From positions 124,001 through 188,000 of the forward strand of contig JAURZL010000005.1 of NCBI GenBank assembly GCA_030653365.1: 64,000 nucleotides of DNA. Reading direction: 5' to 3'. The position numbers and the translations under genes were made by a program. Shown here one piece after another: positions 37,616 to 47,265 of the stretch. The notes beneath the pieces were generated by a model that did not search any database, was not told the DNA's origin, and was given only the letters and a program-made list of their open reading frames with translations. The DNA is from Anaerolineaceae bacterium (GTDB lineage: Bacteria > Chloroflexota > Anaerolineae > Anaerolineales > Anaerolineaceae). Numbering within the stretch: the stretch's first letter is position 1; the number at the start of each line of letters is the position of its first letter.

Positions 37616-38596
37616 ATGATCTTTTTGGGCGTGGATGTGGGTGGAAGTAAAACCCATGCATTGTTGAGTGATGAAAACGGTCAGGTGCTGGGTTTTGGAA
37701 TCGGTCCTGGAGGCAACCCGGAAATGGTGGGCTACGACGGATTGTCACTGGCAATGCAGACGGCAATCAAACTTGCCAGGAAGGGATCGGGGATTCGATT
37801 GAACCGGATCGCTGCGGCAGGTTTCGGAATTGCCGGATACGACTGGCCATCCCAATATGCAGATACGCTGCAGGCTGTCCAGTCGTTAGGGTTATCGGGT
37901 AAGCTGGTGATCGAGAACGATGCGGTTCCTCCACTGTGGGCAGGAACGACACACGGGTGGGGGATTTCTGCCTGTGTGGGCACTGGCAATAACGTGCGTG
38001 GAGTGGATGCACAGGGCAGGATTGGTAGGATTACTGGAAATTCTTCAGCTTTTGGTGAGTATGGTGGGGCTAGCGAGATCATGGACGTAGCATTGCAGCG
38101 CATTGCATGGATGTGGTCAGGTCGGGGTAAGAGAACGGTATTGGCACACATTCTGGTGGAAGACTGCCGCGCAAAAGGCCTGGAGGATTTGATTGAAGGG
38201 ATCGTGGCAGGGAGGTATGAGTTGAAAGCCAGTCATGCACCCCTGGTGGTTGCTGCAGCCGAGCAGGGGGATGAAGTGGCTGGAGAAGTGTTGCGCTGGA
38301 ATGCGGAGGAACTGGCGAAATCCGTGCTGGCGGTCGCCAGGCAGTTGGAATTGACCGATCAATCCTTCGAGGTGGTGATGTCGGGTGTGTTATTTCAAGT
38401 CAGTACGCTCTACCGCCAGGCATTCATCGAACAGATGCTGAGCGGGGCTCCCCAGGCTGATTGTCGATTGTGTACCGCTCCACCGGTGGTGGGAGCAGCA
38501 TTGATGGCCATGCACGCAGTGCACGCAGGCGGTGCGGGGATTGAGCGCGCTCGGGAAGCATTGTCTCAGTTTTCCTCCCCATCCTCGACAGGGTAA
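37616..38596 (+). CDS. BadF/BcrA-type ATPase, N-acetylglucosamine-kinase-like
   Basis: A 326-residue ASKHA-fold kinase. The phosphate motifs are GVDVGGSKTHALLSDENG, IENDAVPPLWAGT and GTGNNVRG. It resembles N-acetylglucosamine kinase and should phosphorylate an amino sugar or glucoside. It lies 31 bases after the GH4 enzyme and probably works with it. Its last 31 bases overlap the end of the convergent DegV gene. Confidence 0.86.
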   Translation: MIFLGVDVGGSKTHALLSDENGQVLGFGIGPGGNPEMVGYDGLSLAMQTAIKLARKGSGIRLNRIAAAGFGIAGYDWPSQYADTLQAVQSLGLSGKLVIENDAVPPLWAGTTHGWGISACVGTGNNVRGVDAQGRIGRITGNSSAFGEYGGASEIMDVALQRIAWMWSGRGKRTVLAHILVEDCRAKGLEDLIEGIVAGRYELKASHAPLVVAAAEQGDEVAGEVLRWNAEELAKSVLAVARQLELTDQSFEVVMSGVLFQVSTLYRQAFIEQMLSGAPQADCRLCTAPPVVGAALMAMHAVHAGGAGIERAREALSQFSSPSSTG

Positions 38597-39447
38597 AAGC
38601 AGATGCCTGCCGTACCGGGTCCGGAGTGGACTCCCAGGGCTGGAGGCAGCTCAACGATAATTTCTTCGACCACATTGATACGCCCTTCGATCAGCTCTTT
38701 GATCTTGAGGACTTCGTCTCTGGCGGCGGCGTGCACATAGGCAATCTTGACCTTGCCTTTTGCCCCGACTGTCTTGAGCACTTCTTCCGCCATCATCTTG
38801 TAAGCGCTGCTACGGGTGAATGCTTTGCCAAGCGGTACGATGAGACCATCACGCATACCAATCAAAGGTTTGATGTTAAGCAGCGAACCGAGCAAACTGG
38901 TGGCTTTGCCGATGCGGCCCCCCATGGCGAGATATTTAAGCGTGTCAGCGGTCTGGATCATCTGGGCACGCGGGATAATCGAGTGGATTTTTGTCAGAAC
39001 CTGGTCGATGGATTTTCCCTGCAGGGCAGCGCGGGCTGCTTCAATCACCGTCCAACCGTGGCACATGGAGACATTTAAGGTATCGATGATCTCAATCCTT
39101 AATTGCGGCAGGCGTTCGAGTATGGCGGTCCGACCGATGGTGGCAGCCAGGTAGGCACCACTGCTTTTGGAGGTCATGTGGATACTGACGATTTCGGTTT
39201 TCCCTTCTTCGGTGGCTATTTTCTCATAAATCGTCTCATAGTCACCGGGACCGGGGTTGGCGGTTTTGGGCAATTCGCGGGCGAACGGCAGCCAGCGGTA
39301 AAACTCCTCACGCTTGATGGTGACCAGATCACGCAATACTTCATTCCCGCGGTGGATGTAGTAAGGAACCCAATGAATGTTGAGTGCCTTCAACATCTCA
39401 TCCGGAATGGTGGCGGTACTATCGGTTACAATGGCTACCTGACTCAT
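38566..39447 (-). CDS. DegV family fatty-acid-binding protein
   Basis: A 293-residue DegV protein, which binds a fatty acid and in Gram-positives serves the fatty acid kinase pathway. The family opening VAIVTDSTATIPDEM and SIHMTSKSSGAYLAA (fatty acid carboxylate site) are visible. The frame opens at 39522, but ATG 39447 has GGAGGAG just upstream and begins the family N-terminus. It converges on the kinase gene and overlaps it by 31 bases. Confidence 0.91.
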   Translation of the reverse strand: MSQVAIVTDSTATIPDEMLKALNIHWVPYYIHRGNEVLRDLVTIKREEFYRWLPFARELPKTANPGPGDYETIYEKIATEEGKTEIVSIHMTSKSSGAYLAATIGRTAILERLPQLRIEIIDTLNVSMCHGWTVIEAARAALQGKSIDQVLTKIHSIIPRAQMIQTADTLKYLAMGGRIGKATSLLGSLLNIKPLIGMRDGLIVPLGKAFTRSSAYKMMAEEVLKTVGAKGKVKIAYVHAAARDEVLKIKELIEGRINVVEEIIVELPPALGVHSGPGTAGICFYPVEDGEEN

Positions 39448-39670
39448 CTTATCTCCTCCATGATGATTAACACCAAAGTCATGGATAAGGTGCATTCCAA
39501 CTCCATCTTTAATATAGAACAATCTGGATGAGGAATAAAGTGCATGCAGTCATATTGAAGTCATGGAATCTGAGTAAATTGTGTAGAGGTTGTTCATTAA
39601 ATAACAAAAACGATAAAAAATTGATAATATTATGTATTCATTTTCAAAAAACTAGGAACACAACGATTAA

Positions 39671-41122
39671 ATGATGGAAAAGCATTTTTTTATAAATAAA
39701 AAATCAACCAGAACAACCTCACGCTGGATCGCATACCTTGTGATTGTATTGATGCTTACCGTAAGTGGAATGTCAGTCTGGATTGTTCAGGCGAATCCAG
39801 GTACAGTCGAAAATTTTGCAGGCTTGAATAGCAAGAATTACGAGATTAGTGAATTTGCAAGTCGGTTTGAAGACCAGGAACATCTCCGTGTAATTGTGCA
39901 ATTGAAAATTCCTGATCGGGTAACCAATTCAAAAAACCAACAATCCGAAATTCAAAAAGCCCAGCGAGATCTGATAAATGGATTGAATCAAAGATCAACC
40001 AGATTGGTTCATGAATATAAATTTATTCCATTTGTAGCGATGGAAGTAGATCAGGCTGGATTTGAAGCACTGCATAATTCTCCAATGGTGGCTGGTATCG
40101 AAGAAGACCAATTTATGAAATTGCTTTTATTAGAAAGCATCCCAATTATCAATGCGGAAGACGTTTGGGCGGCCGGGTTTACCGGAGAAGGGCAGGTGAT
40201 TGCGATATTGGATACCGGTGTTGATAAGAACCATCCGGATTTACTGGGGAAAGTAGTTTCGGAAGCGTGTTATTCGACTACCAGCGTAGTAACAAATCCG
40301 CCAACAACGAGTCTCTGTCCAGATAATTTGGCAGCAAGTACAGCCGTTGACTCAGCTTTACCATATGCGTCGAATTGCCCTGCAGGTGAATGTGATCATG
40401 GTACACATGTCGCTGGAATCGTTGCAGCCAATGGGCTTACATATAAAGGAGTAGCGAAGGATGCCAACCTAATCGCGATCCAGGTGTTTTCACGGGTCAA
40501 TAACAGTACTATTGGAAGCTGGTCATCGGATCAGATTAAAGGTCTTGATAGGGTCTATGAATTAAAGGATTCATTTAATATCGCAGCAGTAAATCTAAGC
40601 CTGGGAGGTAGTTCACCTTATACCACTATCTGTGATAATTTATCATCAAATCTAGCTTATAAAGCAGCTGTTGACCAATTAAGAAGTGCTGGAATTGTGA
40701 CAATTGCCGCATCAGGTAATAATGGTAGTTCGGTTGCAATCAGCAGCCCAGCTTGTATCAGCACTGTGGTCAGTGTTGGTGCAACAACCGATGCGGATGC
40801 CGTCGCAAGTTTTACGAATAGCACTTCATTTTTAGATTTGTTGGCACCTGGCAGTAATATCATTTCGCCAATTCCGTACGGGGATTATGAATCAATGTAT
40901 GGCACTTCCATGGCTGCTCCGCATGTTGCTGGAGCCTGGGCCTTGGTCAAATCAGTCTATCCTGAAATGGATATAGATACGATTTTATGGGGATTTAAGG
41001 TCAGTGGTAAACCGATTACGGATCAAAGAAATGGCACCATTAAGCCAAGAATTGATGTATTAAAAACGATTAATTTTTTAGAAAACATACAACAAGTATA
41101 TTTGCCATTGATTACAAGGTAA
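39671..41122 (+). CDS. Secreted subtilisin-like serine protease (S8) with C-terminal LPL tail
   Basis: A 483-residue secreted protease. A signal anchor (20-41) is followed by an I9-type propeptide (about 70-150) and a catalytic domain with Asp181 (ILDTGVDKNHPDL), His243 (CDHGTHVAGI) and Ser413 (GTSMAAPHVAGA). The protein ends QQVYLPLITR, very like the end of the next gene product. No ribosome site is obvious. It likely acts outside the cell on proteins or peptides. Confidence 0.92.
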   Translation: MMEKHFFINKKSTRTTSRWIAYLVIVLMLTVSGMSVWIVQANPGTVENFAGLNSKNYEISEFASRFEDQEHLRVIVQLKIPDRVTNSKNQQSEIQKAQRDLINGLNQRSTRLVHEYKFIPFVAMEVDQAGFEALHNSPMVAGIEEDQFMKLLLLESIPIINAEDVWAAGFTGEGQVIAILDTGVDKNHPDLLGKVVSEACYSTTSVVTNPPTTSLCPDNLAASTAVDSALPYASNCPAGECDHGTHVAGIVAANGLTYKGVAKDANLIAIQVFSRVNNSTIGSWSSDQIKGLDRVYELKDSFNIAAVNLSLGGSSPYTTICDNLSSNLAYKAAVDQLRSAGIVTIAASGNNGSSVAISSPACISTVVSVGATTDADAVASFTNSTSFLDLLAPGSNIISPIPYGDYESMYGTSMAAPHVAGAWALVKSVYPEMDIDTILWGFKVSGKPITDQRNGTIKPRIDVLKTINFLENIQQVYLPLITR

Positions 41123-41238
41123 AATTTCAAGCCGCACAGATATCCAGCGATCCATGTTGATGGTTATTTGTAAATTCATCGAAACGTGTTTGGTTATATA
41201 ATACAAATATTCCCTAAAAATTCTTAATTTCGAAATAT

Positions 41239-42951
41239 ATGGAAAAATTGACTTTGAATAAAAAATTATTACAAAGGGTGATTTTTACAATAACCATCAC
41301 AATTGTTGTTTTAGGATTCTTTGCATGGGTAGTACAGGCCCAATCTAAAAATTTTGTCAGGGATGATGAAATTCTTATTGAAACCCCACAGTTTAACGAA
41401 TTAGAACCGATATATGATCAAAATGGGTTCATCATTTCAGAACCTATACCGCGCCTGGTACTGGTTGCGGATGAAAATCCAACGAAACAGAGTGTCCAAA
41501 TTCCATTGGATCAAAGTATTGATCTTTCGGTGAAAGGATCCAGTTTTGAAATTACGTATGTTGATGGGGGTAAAACGGATGCATGGGGTGTGGAATGTTT
41601 ATCTTTTCCCGAATCAGCCAAAACAGCGTTTAATTATGCAGCTAGTATCTGGGCAGCAACGATTGAATCTAATGTTCCAATCACTATCAAAGCGTGTTGG
41701 GCGAATTTAGGTTCAAGTAATATCTTAGGTTATTCTGGAAGTTATAGTTACAAAAATTTTCCAGATGCTCCTTTGACGAATACATGGTACTCAATATCAT
41801 TGGTGAATGCTATCTACGGGAGTGATTTTGCTCCAGGAGATTCTGACATTCACATAACTTACAACACTAACTTTACCTGGTATTATGGCACTGATGCTAG
41901 CCCCGCACCTGGTACCTATGACATGGTGACAGTTGCTGCTCACGAAATTGCTCATGGATTAAATTTATCAGGAACCGCGAAAGTTGAAAACGGAATCGGA
42001 AGTTACGGCTTAGGATCTCCGACATATCCAAATATTTACGATCTATTTTTGTATGATGGTGTTGGTAATTCATTGATCAGTTATCCAAATAATTCTCTTG
42101 CGCTTGGAACATTATTGACATCAAATAATCTGTGGTTTCAGGGGGAAAATGCTAATTTTGCAAATGGAGGAAATCGGGTAAAGATGTATGCACCTGCAAT
42201 CTGGTTAAGTGGATCAAGTTATTCACACCTTGATTACAATACTTTTTCAGGGACAATAAATAATATGATGGTGTATGCAATTACGTCCGGAGCCGCGAAT
42301 CATAACCCTGGTCCGGTTTCTGTCGGGATATTAAAAGATTTGGGCTGGAAAGGGACACTTCTCTCTCCAACAGCGGTAGACGCAAGCGATGGGACTGAAT
42401 CTGATAAGGTTATTGTTTCATGGACTGCTTCCACAAATGCTTCTTATTACCAGATATTCCGAAATGAAATAAATTCGACAAACGATGCAACACGTTTGAC
42501 AGAAAATCAAGAATTCAGTCCGTATGAAGACCTGTCTGCAACTCCAGAAAAAAATTATTACTATTGGATCAAGGCATGCAATATGACAGATTGTTCTAAT
42601 TATTCATTACCAGATGTGGGATTTAGTATATTAAATGCACCGAATCCGCCTACTTTGATTGATGCCAGCGATGGGACTTTTTTTGATAAAGTTAGAATTT
42701 CTTGGAATGAGGTAGAAACTGCGACCTATTATAAGGTTTTCAGGACAACAAGTGATTCGATGATTGAATTTGAGACATTGACTGAAAATAATGTGTCAAA
42801 CCAATACGATGATATAACAGCGATACCTGAAGAAGAATATTATTACTGGATCAAGGCATGTAATTTAATAGGTTGTTCGGATTATTCCAATCCTGATACA
42901 GGCTACAGGGTAGAAGGATTCAACATTTTCTTGCCGTTGTTAAGTAAATAA
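41239..42951 (+). CDS. Secreted metalloprotease-like protein with two fibronectin-III-type repeats
   Basis: A 570-residue secreted protein. An N-terminal signal segment (14-34) precedes a domain with a zinc-site motif HEIAHG (His235, Glu236, His239). Two C-terminal fibronectin-III-like repeats (about 378-465 and 472-562) share DASDGT...DKV, YYYWIKACN and CS-x-YS-x-P. They are also near-repeats at DNA level (TATTGGATCAAGGCATG in both). The end is FNIFLPLLSK, like its neighbour. The third zinc ligand is not certain. Confidence 0.82.
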   Translation: MEKLTLNKKLLQRVIFTITITIVVLGFFAWVVQAQSKNFVRDDEILIETPQFNELEPIYDQNGFIISEPIPRLVLVADENPTKQSVQIPLDQSIDLSVKGSSFEITYVDGGKTDAWGVECLSFPESAKTAFNYAASIWAATIESNVPITIKACWANLGSSNILGYSGSYSYKNFPDAPLTNTWYSISLVNAIYGSDFAPGDSDIHITYNTNFTWYYGTDASPAPGTYDMVTVAAHEIAHGLNLSGTAKVENGIGSYGLGSPTYPNIYDLFLYDGVGNSLISYPNNSLALGTLLTSNNLWFQGENANFANGGNRVKMYAPAIWLSGSSYSHLDYNTFSGTINNMMVYAITSGAANHNPGPVSVGILKDLGWKGTLLSPTAVDASDGTESDKVIVSWTASTNASYYQIFRNEINSTNDATRLTENQEFSPYEDLSATPEKNYYYWIKACNMTDCSNYSLPDVGFSILNAPNPPTLIDASDGTFFDKVRISWNEVETATYYKVFRTTSDSMIEFETLTENNVSNQYDDITAIPEEEYYYWIKACNLIGCSDYSNPDTGYRVEGFNIFLPLLSK

Positions 42952-43192
42952 AATAAAAGTGAATCCTTAGGAAACGAGAATAAATTATTAAGTGTGAGGG
43001 TTCTATAAGTGTTAGGTATTGGTCGAATCCCCCCAGCAATGAATATTAAACGATTCTCACAAGGGTACAATGCAAACGAATAATAAAGATACAACCTGTT
43101 GGGGAAATGTCCGTGCTCAAGGGGCAAGATATACCCAATGGGCGTGATATGACCTTCCCCGGTGATTGTGTTTCATGAAATCTTGCACATAA

Positions 43193-43303
43193 CCTGTGGA
43201 TCAATCCACAGGATACTAAGATTCAAACCCGTTTAAACGGGTTAGGGATCTGAACCAACTTCAGTTGGTTTGAAAATTAGTAACCACGGATTTGAATCCG
43301 TGG
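43193..43303. repeat. Cluster of four short palindromes
   Basis: Four unrelated perfect palindromes follow one another with 9-13 bases between: CCTGTGGAT-CA-ATCCACAGG (43193-43212), AACCCGTTTAAACGGGTT (43226-43243), AACCAACT-TC-AGTTGGTT (43253-43270) and CCACGGATT-TG-AATCCGTGG (43284-43303). The last belongs to the same family as the palindrome at 2814. Confidence 0.8.
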
Positions 43304-43381
43304 TGAGATCAGCAATCCATCAATTTTTGGATTCTCCACAAACTCTATTCTATAAACATTAGAATCGAAATTTTCTAATTC

Positions 43382-43410
43382 TTGACAAATCCAACATCAT
43401 ATATTACTAT
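43382..43410 (+). promoter_or_regulatory. Near-consensus promoter of the PadR operon
   Basis: TTGACA, 17 bases, TACTAT. A 10-bp palindrome GTTATATAAC follows at 43413-43422, overlapping the expected start of transcription, and is a possible PadR binding site. Confidence 0.7.
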
Positions 43411-43433
43411 TAGTTATATAACGAAAGGATAGA

Positions 43434-43976
43434 ATGGAATTTGTCATTTTAGGTTTGCTTTCTCTCAGGGCAATGACAGTTTATGAAATAAACAAAGCAC
43501 TTGAACGAGGTGTTTCATTATTCTATCGTGCCAGCTTTGGTAGTATCAACGCAGCCATAAACAAGATGATCAACAAGGGCTGGATTGAAATGGAAGAGAA
43601 AATTGAAAATGGACGCAATAAAAAAATTTATCATTTAAAGATCAAGGGACAACAAGCTTTCCGAGAATGGCTAAGTTCAGAGATTGAAACTGAAAAGGTT
43701 AAAGAACCAGCTTTAACCAGACTATATTTTATGGGATTTTCTTCTGAAATTGAACGCATCAGGGTTTTAGAGGAGCATGTATCAAAAATCCATGAAAAGT
43801 TGGATACTCTGGAGCTTATAAAAAATCAATCCGCAGGGCTTCAAGCACCTGAGGGAATGGAAGAAGTACAGAATTTTCAAAGACTAACCCTTGATTATGG
43901 AATAGCTTTCTATAAATTTAAAATTACCTGGTTCCAAACTTTAATTAAATCCTTAAGAAACGAGAATAAATTATGA
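43434..43976 (+). CDS. PadR-family transcription regulator
   Basis: A 180-residue regulator. The N-terminal winged helix (MEFVILGLLSLRAMTVYEINKALE ... SFGSINAAINKMINKGWIE) is typical of PadR, and a C-terminal coiled-coil helix region (about 110-175) mediates dimerisation. It overlaps the hydrolase gene by 4 bases (ATGA), so it probably controls its own operon. AAAGGA precedes the ATG. Confidence 0.9.
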   Translation: MEFVILGLLSLRAMTVYEINKALERGVSLFYRASFGSINAAINKMINKGWIEMEEKIENGRNKKIYHLKIKGQQAFREWLSSEIETEKVKEPALTRLYFMGFSSEIERIRVLEEHVSKIHEKLDTLELIKNQSAGLQAPEGMEEVQNFQRLTLDYGIAFYKFKITWFQTLIKSLRNENKL

Positions 43977-44770
43977 TAAGCCTACAAGAAAAACAACTTA
44001 ATAAAGAAAAATACAGTTTTTATTATTACACAGCCGGTAATCCCCAAAAGGAAACATTGGTTTTTATCCATCCGGCGTATGGTGACCATACCTGTTTCCA
44101 CCATCAAATGGAGGCTTTTTTCGAAGATTATTACCTCATTTTTGTTGATATGCTTGGACACGGAAAATCACAAGTGCCAATGGGTGGAGATACGATCGAA
44201 AAAACAGCCGATCTGGTGGTTGAAATCCTTGATAAAGAAGATCTTAAGCAGGCACATCTGATTGGTGTTTCGCTTGGTTCATTAATGGCTCAGTATATTG
44301 CTCACAAGTATCCTGAACGTGTAAAAAGTGTAACCATTACTGGTGGTTATAGCATCTTCGGTGATAATTCAAAAATCTCGAAAGCTCAAAATCGAGAAAT
44401 TGGCAAAGCCTTTTTTTTGATGATGTTTAATATGGAAGGTTTTCGCCGTTATGTGGTGAAAAGTACAAATATCGTTCCAGCAGAACAGGAAATATTTTAC
44501 CTGGCAATGAAAAAATTCACGCGTAAATCTCTACCCGTAATGCAGGGAATGCAAAAAATTCTGGATAAATCACCTCGGTCCATAATTCAACCTTTGTTGA
44601 TCGTGGTTGGTGAATATGATCTACCAGTTATTCTGGAGAATGCAAAAATTTGGCAGAAACATGAACCAAATGCTACTTTTCGTATCATTCCTGACGCCGG
44701 ACATTGTGCGAATATGGATAACCCGGCAGTATTTAATCGTGAATTTAAAACTTTCATTGAAATGTCTTGA
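43973..44770 (+). CDS. Alpha/beta hydrolase
   Basis: A 265-residue alpha/beta-fold hydrolase. The nucleophile elbow GVSLGS, the His-Pro oxyanion region (FIHPAYGDH) and a late Asp/His (PDAGHCANMDNPAVF) form the likely triad. It is coupled to the PadR gene. The substrate is unknown; ester hydrolysis is a reasonable guess. Confidence 0.88.
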   Translation: MISLQEKQLNKEKYSFYYYTAGNPQKETLVFIHPAYGDHTCFHHQMEAFFEDYYLIFVDMLGHGKSQVPMGGDTIEKTADLVVEILDKEDLKQAHLIGVSLGSLMAQYIAHKYPERVKSVTITGGYSIFGDNSKISKAQNREIGKAFFLMMFNMEGFRRYVVKSTNIVPAEQEIFYLAMKKFTRKSLPVMQGMQKILDKSPRSIIQPLLIVVGEYDLPVILENAKIWQKHEPNATFRIIPDAGHCANMDNPAVFNREFKTFIEMS

Positions 44771-44889
44771 AATGTTGCTATCAAGCAATCTATAACTAAT
44801 GCGTATCGATCTTCAAAATTAAAATAGATATATTAATTACGAGGACTTAAACCCGAGATTTTTCTCAATTAAAATATTCCAAAGCATAC

Positions 44890-44971
44890 AAAAAAAAGCC
44901 GGGTTCGGATTTAGAAGGGGGTGATGACCGGCTGTGATGATAGCTGCAATCGTGGTCACTCCGAACCCGGC
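44890..44971 (-). terminator. Extended-hairpin terminator of the GH31 operon
   Basis: A 12-bp perfect stem (GCCGGGTTCGGA with TCCGAACCCGGC) encloses about 50 bases that can fold further (GTGACC with GGTCAT), and is followed on the minus strand by eight T. It ends the minus-strand operon just after the isomerase stop. Confidence 0.8.
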
Positions 44972-44980
44972 AGAAATAAA

Positions 44981-46303
44981 TCAAAGTTCCGTCAGTGGTA
45001 TCCCGGTGAATCTAGAAATAGCTCTTAATTCCGATAGGATATCCCCATAGGTCAGGACGACGTGATGTTCCCAGCCGTCATCCAGCATGGTCTGGACGAC
45101 ATCACGAGCGGGCTGTTTGACAGTCTTTGCCCAGCCGCCAGCGCGCCGCAGTTGTACCTTCTTTTCCAGCATTTCCACGCTGATGGCCAGAATCCGAAAT
45201 TGCTGGTGATGATATCCGAAGCGCACCATGGTACCGCGACCTGGTTTGAGCGTGAATTGCACCTCACGGCCTTCCTCTCCATAACGGATATCTGAAGGGT
45301 CACCGGACAGGCTGGGCGCACCGCCATAATGCCACAGGGCCAGGGCATTGGTCTCATCATCCCAGGCGCTGATATCGGCAAAGAAGGGCGTTGTTCCGGT
45401 CAATCCGTGCAGGATCGACATTGTCAGGGCAGCATTGACGTCTCCTTCGGGGGCAAGCAGAAAGCCCTGATCCAGTAGCCAGCCGAGTCCAGGCCAGATA
45501 CCACCGGGATCTTCCAGACCCATGATCTCCGGCCAATCTTTGATGGCAAAGAGATTGAGGTGGCTGTTTTCCAGCACTGTTCCCAATGCAGCATAATATT
45601 TTTCAATCGATTCCACCGATGCATCCGTGAGTTCGCCACCTTCGATGGTTGGGAATGTACTCACCGGGGCAGTCCGGCGTTCCCCTTTCTGCAATTGCAA
45701 TACCACTTCGCTGAGTGGTATGTGGTCAATTCCGATTCCAAACGAACGACGGATCAACAATTCATCAAAAACACAGGGATAAAATCCGGGGGCACGAAAA
45801 CCAATCAAACCGATGCGTTCCTGTTTCACACTTTCTAAAACAAGACCAGCCCGAACGTAAGCGGCCATCTGCACCTGCACCTGTGGATCACTGACGAAGC
45901 CGTGAATGGCTTTATGTGCATAGCCCATCTCGGTCAGGGTAAAGGTGGTGAGATTGGCACCGCAGAGGCTGTTGATGGCAATGCGTTTATCAATTTCGGG
46001 TTCTGGCAGGGAATGAATGATGATCGGAACCCGCAGGCGTTCGGCGATACTGAGTGGCACTTCACCATCCGGGAAGGTGCCGATTTGTATGATCAATACC
46101 TGTGGACGGTTGACAGTCTGGAAATCCTGGATGGCGTTCTCGAGTGTCGGGGTGTCGATCACCACCTGTTGTGGGCCGACGACCTCCCAGGATTTAGCCA
46201 GCCAGGTGCGGGTCTCATCCAGATTATTTTGGGCAACGGTCAGATCAAACCAGGGGACACCGACCGATATTAAGCCTACTTTTGATGGTTTTTCTTTTTT
46301 CAT
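44981..46303 (-). CDS. L-fucose/L-arabinose isomerase-like protein
   Basis: A 440-residue cytoplasmic sugar isomerase-like protein. Blocks such as VLIIQIGTFPDGEVPLSIAERL, SLCGANLTTFTLTEMGY and the C-terminal beta domain fit the fucose/arabinose isomerase fold, which converts aldoses to ketoses with a metal. It is last in a six-gene operon with GH31, aldolase and kinase, so it probably prepares a ketose for phosphorylation. The sugar is unknown. Confidence 0.8.
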   Translation of the reverse strand: MKKEKPSKVGLISVGVPWFDLTVAQNNLDETRTWLAKSWEVVGPQQVVIDTPTLENAIQDFQTVNRPQVLIIQIGTFPDGEVPLSIAERLRVPIIIHSLPEPEIDKRIAINSLCGANLTTFTLTEMGYAHKAIHGFVSDPQVQVQMAAYVRAGLVLESVKQERIGLIGFRAPGFYPCVFDELLIRRSFGIGIDHIPLSEVVLQLQKGERRTAPVSTFPTIEGGELTDASVESIEKYYAALGTVLENSHLNLFAIKDWPEIMGLEDPGGIWPGLGWLLDQGFLLAPEGDVNAALTMSILHGLTGTTPFFADISAWDDETNALALWHYGGAPSLSGDPSDIRYGEEGREVQFTLKPGRGTMVRFGYHHQQFRILAISVEMLEKKVQLRRAGGWAKTVKQPARDVVQTMLDDGWEHHVVLTYGDILSELRAISRFTGIPLTEL

Positions 46304-46324
46304 ATCATCCTCTCCGAAGTTGTT

Positions 46325-47263
46325 TTATTGTTGTTTTTGCTCTTGCTCTCGCAGTTCAATAAATGCGAGTGTTTCAGCCAGTGATGGAATACCTTTCCTG
46401 CCGCCCAGCTGGGTGCATTTTAAAGCAGCCACTGCGCTGGCGAATTTGAGACGATAGGTTGGTGACCATTCGGGTTGCAGGCAGGCGTATAAATAGGCAC
46501 CATGAAAAGTATCACCAGCGCCGGTGGTATCAACCACATCAACGCTGAAAGCGGGTTGGTGAAAGTACGAATCAGCATCCCAGTACCAACTGCCATGTTC
46601 CCCATCGGTGATGACCACCTGTTGATTCTGATACTCTTTCAATAATGCAGGTCCAGCTTCCAGGGGATCAAGTTCCCCGGTGGTTTGTTGGGCAAATTTT
46701 TTGGCTACCACCAGAATATCCACCAAGGGCAGCAGCTGGGTCAGATCATCCCACATCAGTTCACCCGCACCACCATCAAAGGATACCAGGACACCATTCT
46801 GGCGGGCAATCCGGGCGGCATACAGTGCAGCCGGGGTAAAGAAACCATCGAGGTGGATTGCTTTTGCACTGAGAATCAAATCTATTGGAACTTCCTCCGG
46901 CTGTAAATCGGTGGTGGTTGATTTTTGAAAGAGAATGGCGCGTTGGCCGTTACTCTGTTCTACCAGGATCACAGAAGCGGACGATACACCGGAATCGCGC
47001 TGGGGGCAATGATTTGTCTCAATACTATTGTCATGCAATTCAGAAACGATTTGTTGCACTGTGTCATCATTGGCAAGCGAACCCAGATAATTACAACTGG
47101 CACCCAATCGGGCAAGGGCAACCAGGGCTGTGGCAACCGGACCACCTCCCTGCATTTCCAGCGCTGCGATCGGGAAACAATCATTCGAGTTGGGTAATCG
47201 TGGTGTTAGCGCTAGAATATCGAGGGTTGCCAGACCTAATCCAACCACATCATATTTCTTCAT
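46325..47263 (-). CDS. PfkB-family sugar kinase
   Basis: A 312-residue ribokinase-fold kinase. The glycine motif EMQGGGPVATALVALARLGA is near the N-terminus and the catalytic end reads VDTTGAGDTFHGAYLYA, with an intact GAGD. It lies between the isomerase and aldolase genes with 2- to 21-base gaps, so it likely phosphorylates the ketose that the aldolase then cleaves. Confidence 0.9.
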   Translation of the reverse strand: MKKYDVVGLGLATLDILALTPRLPNSNDCFPIAALEMQGGGPVATALVALARLGASCNYLGSLANDDTVQQIVSELHDNSIETNHCPQRDSGVSSASVILVEQSNGQRAILFQKSTTTDLQPEEVPIDLILSAKAIHLDGFFTPAALYAARIARQNGVLVSFDGGAGELMWDDLTQLLPLVDILVVAKKFAQQTTGELDPLEAGPALLKEYQNQQVVITDGEHGSWYWDADSYFHQPAFSVDVVDTTGAGDTFHGAYLYACLQPEWSPTYRLKFASAVAALKCTQLGGRKGIPSLAETLAFIELREQEQKQQ

Positions 47264-47265
47264 GT

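Larger units (their letters stand above)
42952..43433. other. 482-base gap with palindrome cluster and PadR promoter
   Basis: No gene was supported here. From 43193 to 43303 come four different palindromes (listed separately), and the PadR promoter occupies 43382-43410. The stretch 42952-43190 shows nothing recognisable. Confidence 0.6.

Noticed and set aside
44898..44971. 74-base hairpin considered as a tRNA
   Set aside because: The outer stem fits an acceptor stem, but no T-arm, D-arm or anticodon arm can be formed.
46645..47197. Several overlapping plus-strand frames inside the PfkB kinase gene
   Set aside because: They are antisense to a clear kinase gene and have no recognisable motifs.
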